A stretch of 64,000 nt of DNA from Paenibacillus luteus (GTDB lineage Bacteria; Bacillota; Bacilli; Paenibacillales; Paenibacillaceae): NCBI RefSeq assembly GCF_006542765.1, contig NZ_SKCD01000022.1, forward strand, positions 62,001 through 126,000. Direction: 5' to 3'. Positions 8,267 to 16,255 of this stretch are shown here, one piece after another; position 1 is the stretch's first letter; every line of letters starts with the position of its first letter. The notes beneath the pieces were generated by a model. It was not told the DNA's origin and ran no database searches. It saw only the letters and a list, made by a program, of their open reading frames with translations. Both the position numbers and the translations under genes were made by a program.

Positions 8267-9151
8267 ATGTACACCATGTCCAAGGATGAAATTAAAGCTT
8301 ATTTATATAGAATCGGTATCGTCGATGTCGAGGCTCCATCGAAGGCCTATTTATTCGAGCTTCATAAGGCTCATATCAAAGCACTCCCTTGGCAAACGAT
8401 TGACATCTTTGCCCGCAAACCGGCTTCCATTGACTACAAGCAATCCATTGCGCTTGTTCTGGGCGGCCGAAGCGGTTACTGTTTCCATCTTAACGGAGCA
8501 TTTAGCGTACTTCTCCGATCGCTTGGATATAGAGTTTCGATGCACCGCGCCGGTGTCCAGCCATTAGGAGCTGAGCCTCGTATCAACTCGTTCCATCTCG
8601 GACTTACCGTTAGCCTGCTTAATGAACAGCTGGAGGAAGAAACCTGGATTATCGACGCCGGGCTCGGAGATATGCCGTTTGAGCCGCTGCCGCTTAAATA
8701 TGGTGAGTACAAACAAGCCCCGTTTGTTTATAAAGTGACGGCTTCTGGCATTGCCAAAGAGGGTTGGCGCCTGGAGCATGATCCGCAGGCTTCCATCACT
8801 GGGGTCGATTTTGATCCCATGGCGGTAGAGGATTTGGAGGAATTCAAGCCGAAACACGACTTTTATAGCCGCGCACCCGAGTCCCCTTGGTTTGATCTGT
8901 TCCTTATTCGGAATAGAAGCGCCGCAGAAGGCGCTGAGATCCGTGGCTGTGTCTTGAAGAAGCATGATCAGTATGGTGTTCACAAGACAGAGCTGCATAC
9001 CAAATCCATGTGGCTCGAAGCGCTGGCTGATCATTTCGGAGAGAAATTGCTGAACTACAGCAGCGCGGAGAAAGATGAGCTTTGGTCGCGTGTACAGGCT
9101 GCACATGAAGATTGGAAGAGATCTACGGCCGGCACCCACAGTAACGGCTAA
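8267..9151 (+). CDS. Arylamine N-acetyltransferase
   Basis: Cytoplasmic enzyme that moves acetyl from acetyl-CoA to arylamines or hydrazines. The Cys-His-Asp triad is visible: Cys in SGYCFHLNG near residue 71, His in NSFHLGL near 109 and Asp in WIIDAGLGD near 130. The usual RGGYCFE motif is altered to GRSGYCFHLN, as in some Bacillus/Paenibacillus paralogues. The start at ATG 8267 is preferred over the upstream GTG at 8258 because GAGGTG ends six bases before it, and the GTG is part of that ribosome site. It is a single-gene unit with its own promoter. Length of 294 residues is slightly above the family average. Substrate unknown. Confidence 0.93.
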   Translation: MYTMSKDEIKAYLYRIGIVDVEAPSKAYLFELHKAHIKALPWQTIDIFARKPASIDYKQSIALVLGGRSGYCFHLNGAFSVLLRSLGYRVSMHRAGVQPLGAEPRINSFHLGLTVSLLNEQLEEETWIIDAGLGDMPFEPLPLKYGEYKQAPFVYKVTASGIAKEGWRLEHDPQASITGVDFDPMAVEDLEEFKPKHDFYSRAPESPWFDLFLIRNRSAAEGAEIRGCVLKKHDQYGVHKTELHTKSMWLEALADHFGEKLLNYSSAEKDELWSRVQAAHEDWKRSTAGTHSNG

Positions 9152-9182
9152 ACTCATCCTTTGCGCAAATCGGCCATGCTCA

Positions 9183-9986
9183 CTAGCTAATGGGAAGCTT
9201 GGCATATTCCCTAGGGCTCATGCCCATCTGCTGGCGGAATAACACGGCAAAATGGTTATAGTTGTGAAACCCGACGTCATAGGCGGATTCGGAGGCTGTC
9301 CGGCCAAAGTTCCGGATGTGCAAGGCAGCCTGCCGGATTCGCATCGCGTTGACCGTCTCCACAATCGTCGAGCCCGTTTCTTCCTTGAATAAATGCGACA
9401 ATCTGGAACTCGATAACCCGACGGATTCGGCAATGTCCTCAATTCGAATGGTTTCTCTCATATGCTTGGACAAATAATGCAAGGTTTCCTCTACTCGTGG
9501 ATCGCCTTTGCGCCTGCCCCGCTCTGCCATTAGCAATAAGATGCCGCGAATTTCATTCTCGCATATCGGCAGCCAGAAGGACCGCTGTTCCCGCGAATCT
9601 TGGATAATATTTTTTAGCGCCTGATAAACCCGCTTCTGCATTTGGGCTTTACCGACACTCTGAATAATAAGCTCTTGTTCAGGCAAATAATTGGTTTCAA
9701 TCATGCCCGGAAAATGTGCCCAGATGAAATTCCAGTGGCTGCCTGCTACTGTCCCGTATTGGTGAGGCACGCCGCTGCGCAGCAGCACAAGATCACCTGC
9801 GGAGCAGCTCTCTTCTCCCGCCGGGGTTCGAAAGTAACCGTTGCCCTCTAGCGTATAGGCAAGGAGCCAATCCGTCATTCCCGCAGGACGAGTGGTCATA
9901 TATCGGTCCGATTCATTAAAATGTCCGGCAAAGATCGTCCCGTATGTCGGCGAAGTATAATTTTGAAAGCTATCGTAATCAGTCAT
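9183..9986 (-). CDS. AraC-family regulator with cupin-like sensor domain
   Basis: Transcription factor of 267 residues. The N-terminal half is a cupin-type ligand pocket (DWLLAYTLEGNGYF, SAGDLVLLRSGVPHQYG). The C-terminal two helix-turn-helix motifs occupy about residues 165-262 (EDIAESVGLSSSRLSHLFKE, then AYDVGFHNYNHFAVLFRQ). The start at ATG 9984-9986 has AAAGGAG eight bases upstream; an extension 29 codons longer has none. It is divergent from the second AraC gene at 10122, sharing a 135-base control region. Such pairs usually control nearby sugar genes, but no target is evident. Confidence 0.92.
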   Translation of the reverse strand: MTDYDSFQNYTSPTYGTIFAGHFNESDRYMTTRPAGMTDWLLAYTLEGNGYFRTPAGEESCSAGDLVLLRSGVPHQYGTVAGSHWNFIWAHFPGMIETNYLPEQELIIQSVGKAQMQKRVYQALKNIIQDSREQRSFWLPICENEIRGILLLMAERGRRKGDPRVEETLHYLSKHMRETIRIEDIAESVGLSSSRLSHLFKEETGSTIVETVNAMRIRQAALHIRNFGRTASESAYDVGFHNYNHFAVLFRQQMGMSPREYAKLPIS

Positions 9987-10052
9987 AGATGCGGCTCCTT
10001 TGCCTTTTACACCAGCATACTGCGCAGCTCCTGCGGTGGCAATGGCTTTATG

Positions 10053-10082
10053 TTGCGATTTTGTGCCTATCATTGATATAAT
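10053..10082 (+). promoter_or_regulatory. Promoter of the second AraC gene
   Basis: TTGCGA (10053-10058) and a perfect TATAAT (10077-10082) with an 18-base spacer, about 40 bases before the start codon. Confidence 0.65.
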
Positions 10083-10121
10083 GCGGCTAGTTCCTTATTA
10101 TGCTTCCTTGAGGTGAATACG

Positions 10122-10937
10122 ATGTCCAGCCTACCGCTCAACCTCTCTATTCAGGACATTGGCCATGCAACCGCCGGCTCAATCGTGTATCCGCCAGGAG
10201 GCCGGCTCGGCCCTCGCATTCAGCAGGATGTTCAGCTAGTCATGCTCTACACCGGAGAGATGAACGTTGAAATTAACGGAAGAATGGTCAGAATCGGCCC
10301 AGGCCATGTTGTGCTGCTGAAGCCCGGCTGCGAAGAAAACTTTACCTTCTCCAGAACCGAGGAGACTTGGCATCGCTGGATTGCTGTACATATTAACAAG
10401 CTGCCCGAAGAGACAAGGCAGCTCCTTGACCAACTGCCGGAATATCTGCCGCTCACGGAAGAAATGAACCGGCTGCTTGATTTAATGCTGAACATGCAGC
10501 GTTACGCCTCAGCAGAGGATCCGGCCATGATTAGCCTTGGATTAGCTGCATTATATCTCTATCCGACTGAATCTAGAAGAGCGCTGCTTGAGAAAGAGAA
10601 GCATCCGGCCATTTATCAGGTATTATCCCAAATCTATGAGCATTACATGGACGAATTGACGCTAGCCGAGCTAGCGGACCGCGTTGGATTGTCTCCCGAG
10701 CACCTGGTCAGGCTGTTTAAGCAGTATGAGCATACGACGCCAATTGCTTATTTATGGAGCTACCGCATTGATCGGGCAGTCGAGCTGTTAACCAGCACAG
10801 GTCTAAACGTGACTGAGATCGCCCACCGCTGTGGATTCAAGACCTCGCATCATTTTGCTAGAATGATCAAGCAAATAACCGGAAGAACCGCATCGGAAAT
10901 TAGGCGATTATCTTGGAGCGGCATGCGAAAATCTTAA
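10122..10937 (+). CDS. AraC-family regulator
   Basis: Transcription factor of 271 residues with an N-terminal cupin-like domain (LVMLYTGEMNVEINGRMV, GPGHVVLLKPG) and C-terminal paired helix-turn-helix motifs at about 170-265 (LAELADRVGLSPEHLVRLFK; VTEIAHRCGFKTSHHFARM). ATG 10122 follows GAGGTG by six bases and is preferred to the overlapping GTG at 10113. It is divergent from the AraC gene ending at 9986 and followed by a good terminator, so it is monocistronic. The next gene on its strand is the MocD-like oxygenase 500 bases away; a regulatory link is possible but unproven. Confidence 0.92.
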   Translation: MSSLPLNLSIQDIGHATAGSIVYPPGGRLGPRIQQDVQLVMLYTGEMNVEINGRMVRIGPGHVVLLKPGCEENFTFSRTEETWHRWIAVHINKLPEETRQLLDQLPEYLPLTEEMNRLLDLMLNMQRYASAEDPAMISLGLAALYLYPTESRRALLEKEKHPAIYQVLSQIYEHYMDELTLAELADRVGLSPEHLVRLFKQYEHTTPIAYLWSYRIDRAVELLTSTGLNVTEIAHRCGFKTSHHFARMIKQITGRTASEIRRLSWSGMRKS

Positions 10938-10944
10938 AGCAATC

Positions 10945-10989
10945 AAACAGCAGCCAGCCGGAATAAAACATTCCTGGGCTGCTGTTTTT
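10945..10989 (+). terminator. Rho-independent terminator
   Basis: AAACAGCAGCC (10945-10955) pairs with GGCTGCTGTTT (10977-10987), ending in a T-run. It follows the AraC stop directly. Confidence 0.85.
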
Positions 10990-11457
10990 ACATGCTGGCC
11001 ATGCTCTTCTTTGACTCACCCTAGGGTCATCCCAGCCCTTTGCATGCAAATACTTCGTCATCTACCAACAGCACTTTATGCATAAGGCAATCTCGCTTCT
11101 CCTTTATGGCTCTTCTACTCGGCAAGCACCAGATCATTCACCAGACACAAGCCACCAATAGACACATTTAGATGATTTTACCCCCCGCTCCGACCCATCC
11201 TTTTCTTACTGATCTTTCATAGTTATTTCTCCTTCAATTATCGAAGTCGTGAGAAAATCGACAAAGTGAACCGCTTAACTTTCCCCAATATACAGGAGAG
11301 CCTGCTTTCCTACAATTTATTTCACCCTAAAAATCCCTATATTCTATATTTCTTTATAATATCAATTACAGATAAAAAAACATCAATTGCACGCATTGTT
11401 TAGCGCTTCCGGATTGTGTACGATCCATATAAACATCTAATGAAGGAGGAAGAGCTC
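10990..11457. other. Long leader/promoter region before the MocDEF-like operon
   Basis: No gene. The last 120 bases are AT-rich, with a TATAAT at 11355-11360 lacking a clear -35 box. An AGCGCT core (within TTTAGCGCTTCC, about 11399-11410) resembles the two operators before iolD. The rest shows nothing recognisable. Confidence 0.4.
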
Positions 11458-12561
11458 TTGCCGACCACAACAAGACATAAACGGGACTACAGCTTGACCG
11501 GACCCGAGAGCGATTTGGCGCAGCAAAAGGGGCTGGTCGCAGCAGAATGGTATTTCACCCCCATCCCCCGCTCCAAGCTGAAGGAGCTTATGAAACGAAA
11601 GGACGGCCCGGCCATCCGGGATACACTCATCTGGTTTGGCGCACTTGCCGCTGCCGGCTTTCTGGCTTACTTCTCTTGGGGAACCTGGTGGGCCCTCCCG
11701 GCATTTGCTCTTTATGGGGTGCTTTACGCTTCACCCGCCGATTCGCGCTGGCATGAATGTGGACATGGTACCGCATTCAAAACATCCTGGATGAATGAAG
11801 TCATCTACCAAATCGCTTCATTTATGATTTTAAGACCGGCGACGCCTTGGAGATGGAGCCATTCCAGGCATCATACCGACACGATTATTGTAGGCAGGGA
11901 TCCGGAAATCGTAGCCCCGCGCCCGCCAGTCTGGTATGTGATCGTGATGGAATTTTTCAAGCTGTATGGCGGGCCGAAGGACTTAAAGCGAATGCTCCTG
12001 CATTGCTTTGGGAAGCTCGACGCAGAGGAGAAGGAATATATTCCCGCCTCGGAAATACGCAAAACTTGTACGGAATCCCGGGTATACATGCTGATTTTTC
12101 TCGTTGTCATTGCAGCGTGCATCTATAAAGGCAGCATTCTTCCGGCGATGTTTGTTGTTCTGCCTTCCTTCTTCGGAAGCTTCCTTGTGCTCATGACCGG
12201 CCTGTCCCAGCATCTCGGGCTCTATGAGGATGTGCTTGACCATCGCCTCAATACTCGTACCACCTATATGAATCCGGTTCTTCGTTTCTTGTACTGGAAC
12301 ATGAATTACCATATCGAACACCATATGTTCCCAATGGTGCCCTATCATGCCCTGCCTAAGCTGCATGAGGAAATGAAGCATGACTGTCCCGCACCATCGC
12401 CAAGCCTTGGAGCGGCGCTTAAAGAGGTGTTCTCGGCCCTCATTCGCCAGCGTAAAGACCCTTCATATACCGTTTTGAGAACGCTTCCAGCAACGGCCCG
12501 TCCTTACGCTTATGGCCCAAGCACGGAAGGTAGCAGCGATGTCGAATACAAACCATCATAA
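11458..12561 (+). CDS. Membrane di-iron desaturase/hydroxylase, MocD-like
   Basis: Integral-membrane non-haem di-iron oxygenase of the fatty acid desaturase superfamily. The three histidine boxes are intact: HECGH near residue 98, HSRHH near 134 and HIEHH near 285, with about four membrane helices around them. A TTG start at 11458 is preferred because AAGGAGG ends eight bases before it; the longer GTG start at 11416 has no ribosome site. It is the first gene of an operon with a Rieske ferredoxin and an FAD reductase, which supply electrons. That trio matches MocD-MocE-MocF of rhizopine catabolism in Sinorhizobium, where it demethylates 3-O-methyl-scyllo-inosamine. A plain lipid desaturase using the same electron chain is the main alternative. 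Confidence 0.85.
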   Translation: MPTTTRHKRDYSLTGPESDLAQQKGLVAAEWYFTPIPRSKLKELMKRKDGPAIRDTLIWFGALAAAGFLAYFSWGTWWALPAFALYGVLYASPADSRWHECGHGTAFKTSWMNEVIYQIASFMILRPATPWRWSHSRHHTDTIIVGRDPEIVAPRPPVWYVIVMEFFKLYGGPKDLKRMLLHCFGKLDAEEKEYIPASEIRKTCTESRVYMLIFLVVIAACIYKGSILPAMFVVLPSFFGSFLVLMTGLSQHLGLYEDVLDHRLNTRTTYMNPVLRFLYWNMNYHIEHHMFPMVPYHALPKLHEEMKHDCPAPSPSLGAALKEVFSALIRQRKDPSYTVLRTLPATARPYAYGPSTEGSSDVEYKPS

Positions 12562-12577
12562 GAAAAGAGGTGCCCCT

Positions 12578-12898
12578 ATGGCATACGAAGGCTGGATTGC
12601 CGCCTGTGAAGAAGAAGATATTGAGGAAGAGGATGTCATCCGATTCGACTATGAGGAACGGACCTTTGCGATTTACCGTTCCGCAAAAAACAAATATTTT
12701 GCCACGGATGGCTTCTGCACGCATGAGAAATTTCATTTAGCAGACGGACTGGTTATGGGCAATCATATTGAATGCCCGAAGCATAACGGACGGTTCGATT
12801 ACACGACTGGAGAAGCCAAGCGGGCCCCCGTCTGCCAAGCGCTCAAAACCTACCCGCTCAAACAGGAATCCGGGCATATCTGGATCCGAATCAATTAA
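12578..12898 (+). CDS. Rieske [2Fe-2S] ferredoxin, MocE-like
   Basis: Small soluble electron carrier of 106 residues. The Rieske cluster ligands are complete: CTHEKFHL near residue 47 and CPKHNGRFD near 65 (C-x-H and C-x-x-H). The ATG at 12578 follows GAGGTG; a longer frame overlapping the desaturase gene has no ribosome site. It lies 16 bases after the oxygenase gene and just before the reductase, whose ribosome site overlaps its stop codon, so the three are translated as a unit. It should pass electrons from the FAD reductase to the di-iron oxygenase. The acidic N-terminus (EEEDIEEEDV) is typical of ferredoxins that dock on a basic partner. Confidence 0.93.
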   Translation: MAYEGWIAACEEEDIEEEDVIRFDYEERTFAIYRSAKNKYFATDGFCTHEKFHLADGLVMGNHIECPKHNGRFDYTTGEAKRAPVCQALKTYPLKQESGHIWIRIN

Positions 12899-12910
12899 GG
12901 AGGCGTCAAT

Positions 12911-14164
12911 TTGTCAGACCATGGCATGATTATCATTGGAGCCGGCGAAACCGGCGCACGCGCAGCCGCTGAGCTCCGCAGCTTGGGCTGGACAGGCAGG
13001 ATTACGCTTATCGGCGAAGAGGCGCATGCTCCCTACGAGCGCCCGCCCTTATCCAAGCAAATGCTGCAAGAGGAAGATCAGCCTTCCCCTGCAGCTATCC
13101 TCCGTGCAGAGCAGGCGACGGAGCAGCGCATCGAGCTGCGGAAAGCATGCAAAGCCGTTGCCATTGATACAAGGAACCATAGGATTACTTTAAACGATGG
13201 CAGCAGCCTTACTTATGAGCGCCTTCTGCTCGCAACCGGCGCACAGCCCAGAAAACTTGCTAGCCCCCTGCCCGGCTCCGACACCCCGCTGGCATGGCCT
13301 AGCATCCATTATCTTCGTTCCTATGGCGATGCCGTCTCGCTTCGAGAACAGCTGCAGCCTGGAAAACGAATTGTCGTCATTGGCGGTGGTTTTATCGGCC
13401 TCGAAGTTGCGGCAAGCGCAAGAGCACGCGGATGTGAAGTTACCGTTATCGAAGCAGGTCCGCGTATTCTTATGAGAGGCGTTCCCGAAGCGATTGCTAG
13501 CCTTGTCGATGCTCGCCATCAATCGGCTGGCGTACAGTTCAAGCTTGGCAGCGCGATTTCCGGAATGTCGAGCAGCGGGAAAGAGTACCTCATCCGCTTC
13601 AGTAACGGTGAAGCATTAGCCTGCGATACAATCGTTGCAGGGATAGGAGCCATTCCCGAAACAGCACTTGCTTCTGAGAGCGGACTAGCCGTCGAAAATG
13701 GCATTCGTGTTGATGAGAGGTTGGCAACGAGCGATCCGGATATTTTTGCAGCCGGCGATTGCTGCTCCTTCCCTCATCCGCTTTATGGTGGCAGGCGAAT
13801 TCGCCTTGAGGCTTGGCGCAACGCCCAGGACCAAGGCACGCATGCCGCCGGAAGCATGCTTGGTGCTGCAGCTGCCTATGCAGCAGTCCCTTGGTTCTGG
13901 TCGGACCAATACGACCTGACTCTGCAAGTCGCGGGCTTGCCCGATGCCGGCACAACGACCGTTCATCGCAGCCTCGGCGCCAAAGGCGACTTGTTCTTCC
14001 ATTTAACGGCTGAGAATAGACTCGTGGCGGCAAGCGGCATCGGCGGTCCCGGCATAGCCAAGGATATACGGCTTGCTGAAATGATTATTGGCTCTCAGGC
14101 GGTACTCGATTCTAAAGCTCTTGCACAACCGGACCTTAAATTAAAAGCACTGCTTCCGTCCTAA
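12911..14164 (+). CDS. FAD-dependent ferredoxin reductase, MocF-like
   Basis: NAD(P)H:ferredoxin oxidoreductase of the rhodocoxin/putidaredoxin reductase type, 417 residues. Visible motifs are the FAD-binding IIGAGETGARAA at the N-terminus, the family signature YERPPLSKQML near 42, the NADH-binding VVIGGGFIGLEVAASAR near 157 and the second FAD motif PDIFAAGDCC near 280. The start is TTG at 12911 behind AGGAGG that overlaps the ferredoxin stop, indicating coupling. It closes the oxygenase operon and is followed by a terminator. It would oxidise NADH and reduce the Rieske protein. Confidence 0.93.
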   Translation: MSDHGMIIIGAGETGARAAAELRSLGWTGRITLIGEEAHAPYERPPLSKQMLQEEDQPSPAAILRAEQATEQRIELRKACKAVAIDTRNHRITLNDGSSLTYERLLLATGAQPRKLASPLPGSDTPLAWPSIHYLRSYGDAVSLREQLQPGKRIVVIGGGFIGLEVAASARARGCEVTVIEAGPRILMRGVPEAIASLVDARHQSAGVQFKLGSAISGMSSSGKEYLIRFSNGEALACDTIVAGIGAIPETALASESGLAVENGIRVDERLATSDPDIFAAGDCCSFPHPLYGGRRIRLEAWRNAQDQGTHAAGSMLGAAAAYAAVPWFWSDQYDLTLQVAGLPDAGTTTVHRSLGAKGDLFFHLTAENRLVAASGIGGPGIAKDIRLAEMIIGSQAVLDSKALAQPDLKLKALLPS

Positions 14165-14222
14165 ATTGAGCTGGCTCACCGTTTACCGTCTCTTCTGAGA
14201 TAGATGCACCTATGCAAAAAGG

Positions 14223-14258
14223 CTGAACAGAAAAACATTTTCTGTTCAGTCTTTCGTT
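14223..14258. terminator. Bidirectional terminator between oxygenase operon and TIM-barrel gene
   Basis: CTGAACAGAAA (14223-14233) pairs with TTTCTGTTCAG (14239-14249). T-rich tracts follow on both strands (TCTTTCGTTT on plus, CCTTTTTGC on minus), serving the plus-strand reductase gene and the minus-strand gene at 14305. Confidence 0.8.
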
Positions 14259-14264
14259 TGTAAG

Positions 14265-14306
14265 GTTACCTTCGTTCTGTTACCTTTGTTCTGTTACCTT
14301 CGATTT
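14265..14306. repeat. Three tandem copies of a 14-bp unit
   Basis: GTTACCTTCGTTCT at 14265-14278 is followed by copies at 14279-14292 and 14293-14306 with one and about two changes. The last copy touches the stop codon of the minus-strand TIM-barrel gene. Confidence 0.7.
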
Positions 14307-15201
14307 ACTCCAACTCGCTATGCGCCTGCTGCCACTGCACCTCAGCCAATCTCTTCAACAATAACCCCTGCTGCCAGCGATCGGAAATTTCAATCTCGTT
14401 GCCCGCAGCTGTCCTTTGCGTGACCGCATAATAGCCTGGAGGGCCTAGCTCCGTTACAAAGGGCAATACGTCACCAGGCTGTGCTTGCCGAAGCCAGCTT
14501 CTCATTCCTGTGCGCCACCAGCGTTCAAAATGAGGCAGCATCGGATGATCACCTTCGGGCCCTACATCAATTTGGACTTGCTCGCCGTTCGATACGCGGG
14601 CATGAATGCCCGAGGTGCGCTCCAGCAGCACAGCAAAATGTTCCTCCGCGCGCGCAAGCGAGCCGTTCAACTCACCAGCTACGACGTAATGGGACAAATC
14701 GATCATCAAGCGAAGCTCCGGGAGCTCGCGGACATAGGATACCGTTCGGATAAGGTCCTGCGTGAGAGTCCCTCGGTGCGTCTCGATAAAGGTTGGCATG
14801 CCAGTCTCCTTTGCTCTCGACAGCAAGCCAGACAGCAGCTCGATCGCCTGCTGATCAATGACGAATCCATCCATGACCTGCAAATTCATATATTGCACAG
14901 ACCCAAATTGGCTCGCTTCCTCCATGCTCTGTAAGATATCTTCCACCCTCGAAGGAAAAGCGATGGCGTTAAAGCCAAGCTTATAACGATCCAGCAGGCG
15001 GTGCCACTCCTGCCTTTCTTCCGGCGGCGGCACGGCGGCGCTAATCGCCGAATAGCCCGCCTCTGCGATTTTTTCGAATTTCTGCTCCATCGTCCATTCC
15101 TTGCCATGCTCTCCGAGCTGCCCCATAGCCCACCAGGATTGCTGCAGCTCCAGCCTTGGCGCGTTATGAGTACCATCATTAACCGCGTTTCTTATATTCA
15201 T
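14305..15201 (-). CDS. Sugar phosphate isomerase/epimerase (TIM barrel, AP endonuclease 2 fold)
   Basis: Predicted metal-dependent sugar isomerase, epimerase or dehydratase, 298 residues. Probable metal ligands are Glu in FIETHRGT near 140, Asp/His in MIDLSHYVV near 172-175 and Glu in VTELGPPGYY near 255. ATG 15201 has AAGAGGG six bases upstream. It lies behind the terminator of the long operon that starts near 27.9 kb and may be reached by read-through or have its own promoter. It is diverged from IolE of this window. The WW-rich N-terminus (LQQSWWAMG) is typical of a Paenibacillus subgroup without assigned substrate. Confidence 0.82.
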   Translation of the reverse strand: MNIRNAVNDGTHNAPRLELQQSWWAMGQLGEHGKEWTMEQKFEKIAEAGYSAISAAVPPPEERQEWHRLLDRYKLGFNAIAFPSRVEDILQSMEEASQFGSVQYMNLQVMDGFVIDQQAIELLSGLLSRAKETGMPTFIETHRGTLTQDLIRTVSYVRELPELRLMIDLSHYVVAGELNGSLARAEEHFAVLLERTSGIHARVSNGEQVQIDVGPEGDHPMLPHFERWWRTGMRSWLRQAQPGDVLPFVTELGPPGYYAVTQRTAAGNEIEISDRWQQGLLLKRLAEVQWQQAHSELE

Positions 15202-15236
15202 GTTTTTCCCTCTTTTCTTATCCTTACATAAAACAA

Positions 15237-15300
15237 GAAGAAACGGCTTCGGCTTTCTTTATAAGAAAAGCGAATTCGTTTCTCGTAGAAATACAAGGCT
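15237..15300. repeat. Stem-loop of a dispersed repeat family
   Basis: GAAGAAACGG begins an imperfect hairpin closed by CGTTTC and followed by GTAGAAATACAAG. The same pattern occurs at 57425-57485 and, more diverged, at 56271-56333. It may act as a weak terminator, since minus-strand reading gives a T-rich flank. Confidence 0.55.
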
Positions 15301-15342
15301 GTTTTATAAGATAAAACATATAAAACCTTTTATTTAGTTAAA

Positions 15343-15368
15343 AGAGCCGGCCCAAACAACAACCGGCC
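15343..15368 (-). terminator. Terminator of the long glycoside operon
   Basis: On the minus strand GGGCCGG pairs with CCGGCTC (one G-T pair) across a 12-base loop, followed by TTTTAACT. It lies about 60 bases after the stop of the gene ending at 15425. Confidence 0.55.
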
Positions 15369-15424
15369 CCCCTTACAAAAACGCAGGACCAACGGTCCCG
15401 TTCCTTCCTGCTTCGACAAACTGC

Positions 15425-16255
15425 TTATAGTAACGACCAGCTTGGGTGCTTAAGGAGGCGCTTCTCAATCTTGCTGAGCACCTGAATGTTCTTCTCTAAA
15501 TGATGGAAGGGATCCCCGCCCATTCCGTAACCTTGGAAGCCAATGCTTCCGATATAACCATGCTTCTTCAGCGCAGCAATAAAGCTGAACACATCAAGCT
15601 CGCCTTGGTCAATGCTTTCAATAGAGGCCGGCAAGCCGCCGGGAGGCAGCTTTCGGCTTCCGCAGACATTGACCGCATGCAGATAAGGCACACAAGCGGA
15701 CAGCGCTTCATTCAGCCTCGTGCCATCGATCCCATACCAATGGAAGGAGCTAAAGGTTATGCCCAGCAAAGGATGGCGCAGCTGGTTGATCAGCCGATGC
15801 GCGTCCTCCCAGCGCTCCAACCAGAAGAAGACATGATGGTAGAGCGAAATTTTAATGTTTCTTTGCTCGGCAATAGGAAGCAAATACGACAGCCATTCCA
15901 GTGCCAAAGCGTCCCCTGCCGGGTCCGACGGCGCGTATAGATTGTCACCCATCGTTAACGCAAGCTCCACCCGGCTGCAGCCCTCCAATTGCTCCAGCAT
16001 GGCAACGATTCTAACTGCGTCCGGATGTTCCTTCGGCAAGGTAACGTCAAGAACGGCATATACGGCCGCAACCTCTAGCCCGTAGGTGTCCTTCACGCCC
16101 GGAATCAACGCCAGATCCTTCCATGCCTGCTCATCCCAAAGGGTCAAATAGGCTGCATCATAACCGAGCTCCGAGAGCATTTCGCAGCGCACTGCAAACG
16201 GATAATTGCCTAAGCTGTTATAGAAAAAAGTATCCATGGCATAGACGTTTTTCAT
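15425..16255 (-). CDS. TIM-barrel sugar isomerase/epimerase-like protein
   Basis: AP endonuclease 2-fold protein of 276 residues. Motifs are less canonical than in its paralogues: NIKISLYHHVFFWLERWEDA in place of the usual Glu strand, LGITFSSFHWY in place of the D-x-x-H strand, and HAVNVCGSRK before a Gln-rich IGFQGYG strand. One or two expected metal ligands thus seem replaced (Tyr/Ser/Gln), so its chemistry may differ from epimerases. Last gene of the operon; its ATG shares one base with the TAA of the Gfo/Idh/MocA gene (TAATG), so the two are translationally coupled and probably act together. Function cannot be named. Confidence 0.78.
   Translation of the reverse strand: MKNVYAMDTFFYNSLGNYPFAVRCEMLSELGYDAAYLTLWDEQAWKDLALIPGVKDTYGLEVAAVYAVLDVTLPKEHPDAVRIVAMLEQLEGCSRVELALTMGDNLYAPSDPAGDALALEWLSYLLPIAEQRNIKISLYHHVFFWLERWEDAHRLINQLRHPLLGITFSSFHWYGIDGTRLNEALSACVPYLHAVNVCGSRKLPPGGLPASIESIDQGELDVFSFIAALKKHGYIGSIGFQGYGMGGDPFHHLEKNIQVLSKIEKRLLKHPSWSLL

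Noticed and set aside
11416..11457. Longer GTG start for the MocD-like oxygenase
   Set aside because: No ribosome site precedes it; AAGGAGG sits correctly before the TTG at 11458.
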